A stretch of 64,000 nt of DNA, from positions 61,954,001 through 62,018,000 of the forward strand of contig JASDFA010000006.1 in NCBI GenBank assembly GCA_035772735.1. The letters are read 5' to 3'. This document shows positions 1 to 10,589 of the stretch, in pieces. The notes beneath the pieces were generated by a model that searched no databases, had not been told where the DNA came from, and worked only from the letters and a program-made list of their open reading frames with translations. Position 1 is the first letter of the stretch; each line of letters begins with the position of its first letter. The position numbers were made by a program, and so were the translations under genes. The DNA is from Datura wrightii (lineage: Eukaryota > Streptophyta > Magnoliopsida > Solanales > Solanaceae).

Positions 1-923
1 CAGTGTGGCGATATAAAGGCCGCATTTGTACTCCAGATATTTTGGGGCCTCGCCAACAGTTTATGAGCGAGGTACATTACGCCCGCTATTCCCTTCATCC
101 CGATACGACAAAGAGGTACCATGACATTAAAAAGAACTACTGGTAGCCCAGTGTCCTAACTGCCAACAGTTGAAGGCAGAATATCAGAAACCAGGCAGGT
201 TAGTTTAGAACATAGCTGTGCCTCTTTGGAAATGAGAAGCGATGAATATGAATTTTGTAGCAAGATTACCCCGTACTAAACACAGACATGACTCTATACG
301 AGTGATAGGTGACAGATTGACAAAAATCAGCTCAGTTCTCGCCAGTAAGAGCTACTTTCTCGGCCAAAGATTATGCTGAGTTGTATTCCAGAAAGGTTTG
401 GGCACGCGGATTAATTTAAGCGCAGCGTTCTATCCTCAGACAGATGAGCAGGCTGAGCGTACAACGCAGACGCTCGAAGTCATGTTGCGAGCATGTGTGC
501 TAGATTTCAGTAATAGCCAAAATGAGCATTTACCATTAATCGAAATGCATAGGAGGCCCGTCCAGTGTAGCCCCAGTTCAGAATATCCAGGTCACGACTA
601 GACAGACAGATTCGCAGATATAAGGACCAGATATCCTCACCCTATTTCAGGCCTAGTCAGGGGACAGGTATGTCCGTATTATTATTTATGCAGTATCTTA
701 TGGTTGTATGTTTGTAAATGATAGAGAAAGAAGTGATATTTAGTTGTTTAGTGAATCTTGGAATATTATGTGTAGTGCCTGTATTGGACTTTTCTGCATT
801 TCAGGTTTTTGCGATAGTCCATATTACAGGGGAAACTCTGCCGAAATTCTTCCAGAAAGTAAAGTAATCAGTCCTCTAGATAACAGCATACATTCGAGGA
901 CGAATGTTCCTAAGGGGGGAGAA
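1..923 (+). pseudogene. pol: T1 chromovirus pol remnant (integrase end)
   Basis: Remnant of the integrase of a Ty3/gypsy chromovirus whose 5' part lies outside the window. The zinc-binding H-H part is readable at about 63-145 (EVHYARYSLHP), and CPNCQQ follows in another frame near 150-170. The first catalytic Asp region is at about 285-325. The segment holding the second Asp is deleted near 370-395. The Glu region (DEQAERTTQ) is at about 440-475. After HLPLIE (about 545) the frame jumps to a scrap resembling the end of a chromodomain (ADIRTRYPHP, near 615-640). Frameshifts and stops make it non-functional. The lineage call rests on the polypurine tract and LTR that follow. Confidence 0.8.
890..923 (+). 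promoter_or_regulatory. T1 pre-PPT hairpin and polypurine tract
   Basis: A perfect inverted repeat, ACATTCG (890-896) and CGAATGT (901-907) around an AGGA loop, is followed by a purine run (912-923) that abuts the TG of the LTR. The purine run is the expected plus-strand primer of reverse transcription. The hairpin recurs at the same place in T5, and a related one precedes the Athila-like LTRs. Confidence 0.8.
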
Positions 924-3486
924 TGTTACACCCTGTAGAATTTCCGGCACTTAGGTGACCTATTCCCACGTTGGTTAAGCATATTTGAAGGCCATACGTG
1001 TTGGAGAAGGGCTCGGGAAAAGATCGGACGAGAAGCCTGTCGAACCATCGCGGAAGGAGCCGAGGCAGAGCCCCTCCGCGATGGCAGCGTGTCACGGAGG
1101 AGGAGCCTCCGCGTTGGCTCCGTGACACGTTGGCCTTGTCCAGGCCCAAGTATATAAAGCCCCACTTCGGTTTTAAATGATAGAAACTTATAAAAATTTC
1201 CAGAAAACGTAGAGAGCAGAGAGGGACGAAGGAAATTAATTAATTTCAGTCCGATTACGCTGCCAAACGCTGCCCAAACTCAAATTAATCCTAGATACCA
1301 AGGTATTTAGCAGCAGAGAGCATTTCTACGGAGTTAGTTTTGCGAAATACGGCCGACGAATCGGCGAGCCACCGAACTAAAGTAAGTAGAATTGCTCTAA
1401 ATTAATGTCTATGTGTTCCTAGCTGAGAAGTGAATATTTCTCCCTTCTGGGCCGCTGAAAAATAGCGAGTTTATGGCCGTCTTTCGATAAGCCTAAGTTT
1501 AGGCTATAAACTATATCGAAAGTGACGTTGCCTTTTGAAATAAAGTTGTATTTAGTGTTAATTGATATGTTTATGAATGCAGTTGGGAGAAAACAGTTGA
1601 AGTACCGGCCGAGCCTCGTCCGACAGACGAATAATTCAAGGATAAGGTATGTAAAGTTAGTTTCCTTCGGCAAGTTAAGTAATATCAGTATAGCGTAATA
1701 AGTTACAGACCAGTAGAATGTTCAGAAGTCGATTATTGTGTTATTATGAATATTGGTGCAATACGAGAAGTTTTGGGTTGTAACGTGTACGATATCTATC
1801 CCTATGATATAGATTCGGACGTAAGTGATTAAGATTGCCCAGTATATTCAGTATATGATGTAATATCCCATGTTAAGATATTGTTGTGTTTAGCTGAAGC
1901 CTCGTGAAGTAGTACAGTATCCGTAAAGCATTCCAGACATAGAATAGTAACTAAATAAAGTTTAGAAAGCATGTTAGAAATAGGAAATCATGTTAATACA
2001 GAAACTCAGTAAACAGTATAGCTTTCAGCAGAAACACCTTCTTGTATAACCTTTGCCCCAGTACAGTTTGACAGGAGGCTATATTCATATTTATACTTAC
2101 CTGTCTCAGCATGTATCAGACACTTATAGATTGCTATTATTAGCTCAGTATGTGATTTATATGATACCTTACACCTGTTAGCCTTAGCTTATGAGATACA
2201 CAGATAGCATGACTAGTTGAGACCGTTGTATTGATTGGGGTTGGATTACCTAGCATCCCTGACCGCCCAGGGTTAATAGCTGTATCGACTCGTCCGCCAG
2301 AGGACGAGGATACATCACTCTACGGAGTGATATTCCGTCCCGCAAGGGGACGAAGATGGGATGCCAGTTTCCCCATATTGTGCCTTGGTCGGCCCTTATA
2401 CACCCCCGTCGAGCGGGTACGGCCGGGGTGTTGATTTTAGAGTCCTTCGGACTCAGGTACAGTTATAGTCAGGGGCTCAGCGAGCCCAAGTGCATACCCA
2501 GGGACCGGCAGGATGCTTACAGCCACTATAGGAGATGGGATGACCGGGGTAGGGGCATAGATTCTGTGTTGATTGTACCTCCCGGCTTATAGGGGCCGGG
2601 TAAGGTTTGTGTGTGCTATGTTATGTTATTTCATGTTATGCCATGTTATGTTAGATACAAGTAGATCAGCAGTAGCACGATACGTTTCCAGGTATGACTC
2701 TTATCCTTTCCAGTAAAGATTGAGAGAAGGTATGATTTACATTATCAGACAGTTAGTCTATTCTCTCTACTTCAGTTTCTTCAGTTATATTATTGTATTC
2801 AGATTTTGCTTCAGTTATTGCTTTACATACTCAGTACCAGTGGTACTGACGCCCGGTAGGGCGCTGCATTACTTGCCTGCAGGTACTTATAGACGAGCAG
2901 GTGACTACGTGATTCCTGTCAGCGATCGAGTACTCAGCTCCTGTCATCCGGAGACTGAATTCCAGAGGTGTATTTCAGTTCTTCTGTTATATAGTACGGG
3001 TAGATCGGGGCCCTGTCCCAATCAGTTCTATTACCATTCCTAGAGGCTTGCAGTCTGTATATATTCCCTGTGGTCAGATGAGCCGGTCGTGTGAGGCCGT
3101 GCAGTTGTTTAGTTGCCAGTATTCTTGCTTTCTTTTACCTTGGCCGTGTGGGGCCATAGCTTGCCAGTAGTGGTGACCTTGCCGGTCACGTAGTTCTTTT
3201 TGTGCTTTATGATTGAGTTGCAGATAACTAGACAGCATGGTGGCCTTGTCGGCCCGCATAGGTTCCCCTGAATTACCTTGTTTCTGGTCAGCTGATGATA
3301 CAGGTACAGAAGGCTATAGGCCAATAGGCCGGGGGCTGTGTTTGCAGCCGTTATATAGCCCTTTGTTTCCAGAAATGTGAGTTAGAGCCAGCCAGGCACC
3401 AGATGTGCCCAGGCTTAACAATCCAGCGAGTCAGGTCCTAGTAGGGCACCAGGTTCCAGTCATGCCCCCCAAGGCGGGGCGTGACA
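924..3486 (+). repeat. T1 3' LTR (Tekay/Del type)
   Basis: Starts TGTTACACCC immediately after the polypurine tract and ends GGGGCGTGACA, so the ends are near-inverted repeats as expected for an LTR. Length is 2563 bp, usual for Tekay/Del chromoviruses. It carries a TATA box at 1151-1158 with GC-rich hairpins upstream. The remainder (about 1200-3480) holds only short random frames and no gene. The partner 5' LTR is outside the window, so the target duplication cannot be checked. Confidence 0.85.
1045..1158 (+). promoter_or_regulatory. T1 LTR promoter: two GC hairpins and TATA box
   Basis: Arms CCATCGCGG (1045-1053) and CCGCGATGG (1076-1084) form one inverted repeat. CGTGTCACGGAG (1088-1099) and CTCCGTGACACG (1118-1129) form a second, perfect 12-bp one. 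TATATAAA follows at 1151-1158, 21 nt after the last arm. Transcription would start at about 1185. The same words stand upstream of the TATA box of the Athila-like LTRs in this window. Confidence 0.75.
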
Positions 3487-4556
3487 TTAATCCACCTTGG
3501 TTCCCATAACCCTAGTTGTGGAGCTTTTAACCTGTAATGATTGTAAGATTATAATTAGCATCCATAGACAAACACATAATTAAATACTTACAACAATAAT
3601 TGGAAGAAAACCTTCTTTTAATATCAATGAACAGACTAAAGAACAATTGATGAAATCAAGAGTTTGATCCTAAGAATTGCTCTCCAAAACTTGATAAAAA
3701 TTCAAAAAACGTATTCTTCGCACGTCTCTACTACTTCCTTTTTTTGTTATTCTACTATTATAAAACATAAAAGATATTTATACAGATATTAGAAACCTTT
3801 TCCTAAGCTAACATGGAATTTTTCATATTGTGCGTCAGCTATATCATGACTGACCCTACCACTCGTAACAAGATTGTACAGGTAGTACCTACTTCTCGTA
3901 CATCCTTGGCTGCTGCAGATTTGTCTAAGTGTTGGAAGGCTGGTAAGAATCGTACCAAAGTCCTATGAGTCGTACAATGTATCCGTGGCTTGGCCCTGAG
4001 AATTCTGACTTATTCTGAAGTTTTCCATGAGTGTCGTGGTACGCCTCGTACCTTCTTCCTACGACTCGTACTGATTTTTGTATCTGAAGTTCTGCCAAGT
4101 TTTGAATAATCATTTGAAGCTCACCACGGCTGATGCTACGGGAAGTATGTGAGTGCTACGATCCATGGGTTCCACCTGTACCAAGAGACTTCCTTATGCA
4201 AATTTCTCTGATGAATTTCACGACTCTAGTTACGGCTCGTACAATCTTGGTACAACTCGTATTGAGAGTCATTCTTTTCCTTCCTCTTAATCCCAGCCTT
4301 CTGATTTTCACCATATTTCTCAATATAGCTCGTAAAATCAAGGTACGGCTCGTACTGAGACTTATACTTGGCTTAATTTATGCACTTTTATGCCTCTTTT
4401 GCACATTTTTGCTCCGACACTTATTTTTCTTGAAATCAAAGTAAAAGTACCTCATATACATATAAACATACCTTAGTCCATGCAATTTTCTCCGTTTTAA
4501 TCATCGAAAGTGCTGTAAACTCATAGCACATCAACACCCATATTTTGAGGGTTTTT
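3487..4556 (-). repeat. X1: LTR fragment of another retrotransposon
   Basis: No coding signal on either strand. Read on the minus strand it looks like the U3-R-U5 of a plant LTR: a starting part near 4530, a cluster of short palindromes containing ACGAGTCGT-type words (about 4350-3890), a TATA box at 3782-3775, then an AT-rich leader that resembles Athila-type R-U5 as I remember it. Neither LTR end is certain. The left side is cut by T1 and the right side abuts the T2 scrap. It could instead be a derelict non-coding internal region. Confidence 0.5.
3775..4345 (-). promoter_or_regulatory. X1 palindrome cluster and minus-strand TATA box
   Basis: TATAAATA is read on the minus strand at 3782-3775. 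Upstream of it in that sense lie repeated variants of TACGACTCGTA (perfect copy at 4060-4070; variants near 3951, 4041, 4236 and 4340). The core ACGASTCGT is the same as in the LTRs of T5 and T8. Dense short palindromes just upstream of a TATA box suggest binding sites for a dimeric factor, which is inference. Confidence 0.45.
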
Positions 4557-5012
4557 CAGCTGTCCTTCAACTCCTTAAGCTCAGTTGGAGCCATTCTATA
4601 AGGAGGAACAGAGATGTGCTAGGTATCTGGAAGAAGGTCTATGCCGAAGTCTATTTCCTGCTCAGGAGGGACTTTGGGAAGATCTTTAAGGAACACATCA
4701 GGGAACTCATTTACAACTGGAATTGACTGATGTGTCGGTGTCTCGAAACTAGACTCTTTGACCCTAACAAAGTGATAGATGCACCCCATAGATATCATTT
4801 TCCTAGCCTTAAGGTATGAGATTAACCGACCCTTAGGCACTAAAGTACTACCCTTCAGCTCCAGGACAAGTTCATTAGGAAACTAGAATCTAACAATCCT
4901 GGTTCTGTAGTCAACTAAGGCATAACAAGAATGTATCCAGTCCATGCCAAGAATGAGGTCGAAGTTGACCATCTCCAATCTGTTAGGTGAAATGTGGTAA
5001 CTTTATGTAACA
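4557..5012 (-). pseudogene. pol: T2: chromovirus PR-RT junction fragment
   Basis: Minus-strand piece covering the end of the protease (GMDWIHSCYALVDYRTR, about 4960-4905) and the linker into reverse transcriptase (readable 4840-4619, with EFPDVFLKDLPKVPPEQEID). It breaks off at the start of the RT fingers near 4560. It lies downstream of the T3 chromodomain, where the T3 3' LTR should be, so it belongs to another copy or reached here by rearrangement. There is an internal stop near 4885. Confidence 0.75.
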
Positions 5013-6031
5013 CTGTGAGCGGACACTCCGATTCAAACTACATGACTAAACTAGATTCATGAATTATACATACATCCATATACATGAAAGAAACTGGGGC
5101 ACATGAACTGAACATGAAACTGAATAGAGTTTTAAGGCGAAAACTGATACCTCAAGTTGGAACTGAGCCGGTAGGAATAATTGTGGGTATCTAGCCATCA
5201 TATCTGCTATGGCTTCCCACATAGCTTCCTAAACATGCTTATTCCTCCATAAAACCTTAAATGAACTACTTCCTTGTTCTCTATCCTTCGAACCTGATAA
5301 TCTAGTATTTTCATCGGAACCTCCTCAAAACTAAGGCTATCTTTCACATCGACACTGTCCATCGGCAAAACTAGAGCTGGATCCCCCAAACACTCCTTTA
5401 AGAGTGATATATGGAAAACAGGATGAACAGAAGCTAATTCTGAGGGCAACTCCAATTCATATGCCACCTTGCCAACCCGCTTCACAATACAGTATGGGCC
5501 AACATAACGAGAGCTGAGTTTTCCTTTCTTTCAAAACCTCATCACTCCCTTCATGGAAGACACCTTCAGAAACACCCAATCATCCACTTCGAGATCAAGT
5601 TCTCTCCTTCTCACATCAGCATAGGACTTTTGGAGACTTTGAGCTATTTTCAACCTGTCCCGTACGAGCCGAACCTTCTTCATGGCCTCATGGACTAAAT
5701 ATGGTCCTATCATTGCAGCTTCACCAACTTCAAGCCAGCCAATAGGTGATCTACACCTCCGCCCATAGAGAGCCTCAAACGGAGCCATCTGAATGCTGGA
5801 ATGGTAGCTGTTATTATAGGAAAACTCGATGAGAGGCAAATGATCATCCCAATTACCCTTGAAATAAATAATACAGGCTCTCAAGATGTCCTCAAGAGTC
5901 GGAATTGTCCGATCCACTTGACCATCCATTTACGGGTGAAATGATGTACTAAGCATGACCTGAGTACCAATTCCTTTTTGTAACGACATTCAAAACTGAA
6001 AGGTAAACTGAGTACCTCTGTCTGATATGAC
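5013..6031 (-). pseudogene. pol: T3 pol, distal part: integrase C-terminus and chromodomain
   Basis: Minus strand. It carries the end of the integrase core (DGQVDRTIPTLEDILRAC, from 5929), the C-terminal integrase domain (5700-5490), and the linker and chromodomain region (5485-5207, VFHISLLKECLG then EEVPMKILDYQVRRIENKEV). A 3' untranslated stretch runs to about 5013, homologous to T5 31690-31840. The reading continues on the far side of A1 at 15893. The expected polypurine tract and 3' LTR are missing. Frameshifts occur near 5490-5530 and in the chromodomain. Confidence 0.85.
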
Positions 6032-7453
6032 TGTTCGGTGCGTAGTATGGGTATTAATAAAACCGACACGCAAGTGCACGTGGTCGAACAAGTAGTAAGT
6101 GGCTTTAGTAAGCCAAGTATCGATCCCTCAGAGACTTGGGATAAGTGCAATTTGCTCAAGTATACTATATTTTTACTTCTAAATATGCTCACAACTAAAT
6201 AACCAAAAATTGAATAATTTGTTTTATAAAATTTATACTAAACTACAAACAATTATCTACTTTGAATTTGGACTATGGATAAAAGCATGCCGAGGTTAAA
6301 GAACATGTAATGAAACTGATTATCATCATAAATTGGTTAATCCTTTCTTCCAGTTGCTAGCCAAGAACGTTTGCCAAGAGATAAAAACTCTCGTATTTAA
6401 TCTCACTTAAGAATCATGAACCATCCGTCTACATTTCTGTGATCAAATGCAATTCATGTTCTAGCCATGCAATTCCGGTTCCTAAATTGACTAATACGGC
6501 TTTCAAGTATATTTCTATTAGGAAAGCACATCAAAACTCAATTTTCCCAAATCAAGTAAAGAACAATATCCTATTAATTCACAACTTTCCAATTTCGTGC
6601 TCTCTCAAGTGAAATCGGACTTTTTAGATGTACATTAATGTAGGCCACACACCAATGCAGTAAGAACAAGAATTAATAGAACAACATGGAAGAAAAAGAT
6701 GAAAAACCATATAATTAATAATCAAAATTCATCACAAGTGTTCATAACCTCAGCAAGGAAGGGAATTAGCCACTCATTCGTGGATTAATCATCCTAAAAC
6801 AAGTGTTAATCATACAAACAATTGAATTAGAGAAGAAAGAAAGAGAGAAAAAACCCTGAAATTTTCGTCCCTCAACTGCCTGTAACCCACGTCCTTGCTC
6901 CACCAAGTCTGAATTATGAAAAATACACTTAAGTGTTCTATTTATACTAGTGGGAATTTTTCCCGGAATAATGAGAAACGTGTCACGGAGTGCATCGCGG
7001 AGCACTGCCTCCGTGACACGCCGTGAACGCGGACCCTTACTGGAACTGGTGTCCGGGAAATCAAACACCAACGTGGCACGGCGTGCAACACGGAGGCTAG
7101 CCACCGTGCCACGGAGCAGACACGAACCTCCACTAGAAATGGTGAATTTTCACCCTCCAGGCAGAATGCCTCCGCGATGGCAGCGTGACACGGCTCCATC
7201 GCGGAGCCCCTTTAATTTGTGCAGTCCAATGCCTTTTTCCTTTCTCGATTCCAAGTCCAACTCCGATATCATCCAACATGCATTTTAGCTCCTCGAAATC
7301 ACATTTTACCTACAAAACAATGCTAATCATGTTGGTTAGTATAAATTCACATTTTATTACCAATTACATGAAAACATATACACATTGCTAGATAAACAAG
7401 GCGAAAATGGTACTTTTGAGTATCACTTGGGCATATAAATCTGCCCAAGATCG
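6032..7453 (-). repeat. A1 3' LTR
   Basis: 1422 bp, nearly identical by eye to 14466-15887. In sense orientation it ends CCGAACA and begins CGATCTTGGG, where the other family members begin TGATCTTGGG. It holds the GC hairpin promoter and a TATA box. Short frames here (for example around 6950-7290 on the plus strand) are by-products of the GC-rich palindromes. Confidence 0.92.
6939..7212 (-). promoter_or_regulatory. A1 3' LTR promoter: GC hairpin array and TATA box
   Basis: Minus-strand TATAAATA at 6946-6939. Upstream of it in sense orientation: perfect arms CGTGTCACGGAG (6979-6990) and CTCCGTGACACG (7009-7020), 32 nt from the TATA box; a second imperfect hairpin around 7075-7115; and a third built on CCGCGATGG / CCATCGCGG near 7172-7204. 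A 19-mer (7169-7187) is identical to T1 1073-1091. Confidence 0.75.
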
Positions 7454-7491
7454 ATTACCCCACACTTAAATCCTTGTTCGTCCTCGAACAA
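7454..7491 (-). promoter_or_regulatory. A1 polypurine tract and pre-PPT hairpin
   Basis: The minus strand reads TAAGTGTGGGGTA (7468-7456) against the LTR start, the likely plus-strand primer. Twenty nucleotides before the LTR is a perfect hairpin, TTGTTCG and CGAACAA (7474-7480, 7485-7491) around a 4-nt loop. Its sense strand contains TTCGAGGACGAA, the same core as in T1 and T5. Confidence 0.7.
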
Positions 7492-9362
7492 CAAACATAC
7501 AATTCATGCAATTTACATCCCAACCTTAGCTACTATGGTGCGACAATTTAAGCTACGGTCATACCGATCATTCAATATTGCAAATCACCAAGAAAACATG
7601 CATGGTCTTAACAATGCAATGACCTTCAATACATTAAGACTTCCTAGACTTTAAGAATCGACTCTCGATATCGGCAAACTCATGCAAATCAGCTAATCGA
7701 GATATCCGACACGAAAATCAGTCTTTCCTCAAGCATGTGCCCTCACAACTCAAGAGAATCTTCCCCTTTTTGCTCATGTGACACACACATTCAAGTAGGG
7801 GCATGTAAAAACAATTTCACTCTCTCTCCCTAAAGAATTCACATGCATCATGTCATGACCCATAAGCTTGCCCTTAGTGTATTACTCCACTAATATAAAG
7901 AAATGCAATGTAAGATCACATAGGACTTTAATGGGTTGTAATGGAAGCTATGGAACTAGTATATATTGAATTAGCCAATAATAGCCACTAGCATCCTTAA
8001 GCGCCTTTGCAACACATTCCCATCAACTCATGGACATTGTTTCTCTTTTTTCTTTTTTTCATCATCCCCTTCTTGATGATTTACTTTACTATGGCCCATT
8101 TCATTCAGCACACTTGACACAATAACAAAGGTTATTCGTGCACCTTCATTATCGTTTATTTATAACCAGTGCACCTTCAACCTTTTCTTTTCTTCCCTCA
8201 CTCTGCTTTTCTTTTTCTTTTCACCATTCTCACTCTTTGACACTTTGGGAAAATTATTTTCTCTTCTTAAGCGCTTAAGAGTTTTGTATAGACTTTACGG
8301 CTAATGAAAAGAAAGAATTAAGCTTGGTTTATACTTTTTGGACAAAAGAAAGAAATAATCGGCTAAAGGCTCAAAGGGCTAACTAGGGTATACCATCACA
8401 GAAAGGGGGAGTATAACAAGAAAAAATAGAAACTCTCGGGTAAAACAAAGAAATGCCTACATCCTTTCCTACAATACACCTCTTTCATTTCGTTTCGTAC
8501 ACACACCAGGCAAGTTCTAGACACTTCACAATAGCATGGAATAACAATACCTCAGTTCACACTTTATGCACATGCTCGATTCAAGATGCATTCACAGAGT
8601 CTTCAATCAGCTAATTACATGAATTCAAACATTAAGCCTCAATCACACTGAATCGAACTCTAAAGCCTAGGTATCTCAACATATTTACAAGATTGCATGC
8701 TTTCATACGAATCACCTTTGCATTTTGAATATCAACACAACACGCAACCACAAATTCACAACCATATAGTAACTCCAGGTTCCGGGATGCAATCCACCAA
8801 AGAAAAACAAAAAATAATTGGAGAAAAAAACTACTCCTACCGACTACATTTCGCTTAAGATGGTCGTCATCCATCCATCATAGGGAACGGTCACTAACTA
8901 ACACATCGGTTCAATGGGACCCTTCTCTGTAAAAGAATCGAAAACAAACGCCGAGAAACCCAAAATTAAAAAAAATTGAAAAATTTTGCAAAACATCGAT
9001 CATTTCGATAGCAAAAGAAAAATTTATGTACAAAATATTTACAAAATATTTTAAATATGTACAAAATATTTTCACAAAATTTAAAAAGTATCGATCATTT
9101 CGATAAGCCAAAAATATTTACAAAAAATTTCAGCTGGCAACATTCCACAACACACATCAATTCCACAAATATGTACAGATACAGAACAATTTAAAAATTC
9201 ACAAACACGGGGAAGCATAACATACAAAAATACATAGGAAAACATACAAGCAAACTAGCCCAGCCCAGCACCTAACTACTCCCACCCCACACTTAAACCG
9301 AACACTGTCCCCAGTGTTCACAAAAATTAAATAGCACAAAATCGGGTGGTGGAACTCCCTGA
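7492..9362 (-). other. A1 long non-coding 3' region
   Basis: No credible coding frame on either strand. It holds pyrimidine-rich runs on the plus strand (about 8040-8260), an AT-rich stretch with repeated ATCGATCATTTCGAT words (about 8990-9110), and a polypurine-like word at 9295-9285 just after the ORF2 stop. The same region occurs in A3 (42728-44632) with high similarity by eye, so it is a fixed part of the family. Confidence 0.7.
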
Positions 9363-10584
9363 TCAGTCAAAGTATTCCACTTCTTCATCAGGTGCTGCTG
9401 CCTCATCTCCCATGTCTGAGTCGCCTCCGTCGTCGTCATCAGACTCCACATCGGAGTCCTCCCGACGTGTCTCCTCATCTGTGGGGACTTCATCGTCTGT
9501 GGGCTCTATAAAGGCTGGCCCCACTCGGCATAGAGCCCTGGCGTTTTCGCCAAACGGGTAATCTAGCTCGAGCTGCCATAGCTCCTCCTCCGTGGCTGAT
9601 CTCCCACCGATCCTTAGCTGGAGCATTTTCATCCCATACATCCGCGCCATGTACTGGTCATCACGAGCATGTCGCTCGCCAAGTGTCAGCACTGGCCCGT
9701 GGGTGGTGTCGGGAGCCTTAGTTTTGGTCACATCCAAGGCCCGCCGCTCCAACCGCGGGATATAATCCAAAGCCTCCTCCTCGACATCGAGGCCCCGGAG
9801 AAAGGTAGTGAGTAGTCCACCGAAACCATACCTGTGGCCCTGGTGCAATCGGGCTCTCTTCATGGTGGATATGATGACCGCCCCGACATTAATCTCCAGC
9901 CCTTTCATTAGGGCGTACACCAGGCAAACACAGGTCCCGGGTCACATCAGTCATGTGTACCCCCGGGATTAGGCACGAGCAGACTATCTTCAGCAAGATT
10001 CGGGCTTCCCTGTTCATATGAGAATATGGCAGAGTCTGGTGGTAGCCCCTTTCCTTGTGCCTGCTCCATCTAGCTGTAGATCGAGCCCCACACAATGTGC
10101 GTCTGATGTCAGCATACGGTGGGGTAATGTTCAGCTGTCTAAGGACGTGGGCGTCTGTGTCCCGCGCTCCTATGATGGCATTGAGCTGGTGGGGATCCAG
10201 AGTGACTATCTGCCCTCTGATCTTGATGGTGTGGCTTCTGATTGACGGGTTCCAATTAGCATAGAACTCCCGGACCAGGTGCAGGTTGCATTCTTTGGGC
10301 TCCTAAAATATGAAACCGAGCCCAGCTTCCTCGATCCGGTGAACCATTCTGGGGAACTCCTGTGCTAATGGCTCCCGTGCTATATGCTCCTCGGGGAAAT
10401 ATTTGTTCTCTTTGTGCTTGGCATACCACTTTTTCCCCTCGTCCGTCACCCATCTTGTTCTGTATTGGCGGCGCTGGCCGCGTGGAACTGCTGGTGCAGC
10501 TGGGACTGTTGTGCCCAGTCTGAGTCTTTTCCTTTCGGTGCCTGAAGTTGATGCACCCTTCTCTTTATCTTGCCTGCTTGCCAT
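9363..10584 (-). pseudogene. A1 ORF2: putative plant transposon protein (Transposase_32-like)
   Basis: Minus-strand frame of about 406 codons from ATG 10584 (MASRQDKEKG) to the stop at 9363-9365. The N-terminus is basic and Ser/Gly-rich. The middle carries LVREFYANWNP, LNAIIGARDTDAHVLRQLN, PPYADIR and CSCLIPGVHMTDVTRD. The C-terminal 50 or so residues are very acidic and end EEVEYFD. I recall this type as the 'putative plant transposon protein' domain common in Solanaceae; its biochemical role is unknown. No membrane segment or signal peptide is visible, so it is not env-like. This copy has a stop near 10302 and a frameshift near 9915. The homologues in A3 and A4 have the same length, which fixes the start. 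Confidence 0.72.
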
Positions 10585-10589
10585 TTTGC

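Noticed and set aside
924..3486. Host gene within the open frames of the T1 LTR
   Set aside because: Frames are short, on both strands, and lack any recognisable domain.
6979..7212. CRISPR-like array or terminal inverted repeats of a DNA transposon
   Set aside because: The repeats are hairpin arms at a fixed place in LTRs, with no regular spacers, no transposase frame and no separate target duplication.
9363..10584. ORF2 as an envelope gene of an endogenous retrovirus-like element
   Set aside because: No signal peptide, membrane segment or furin-like site is visible; the tail is highly acidic. The position alone is env-like.
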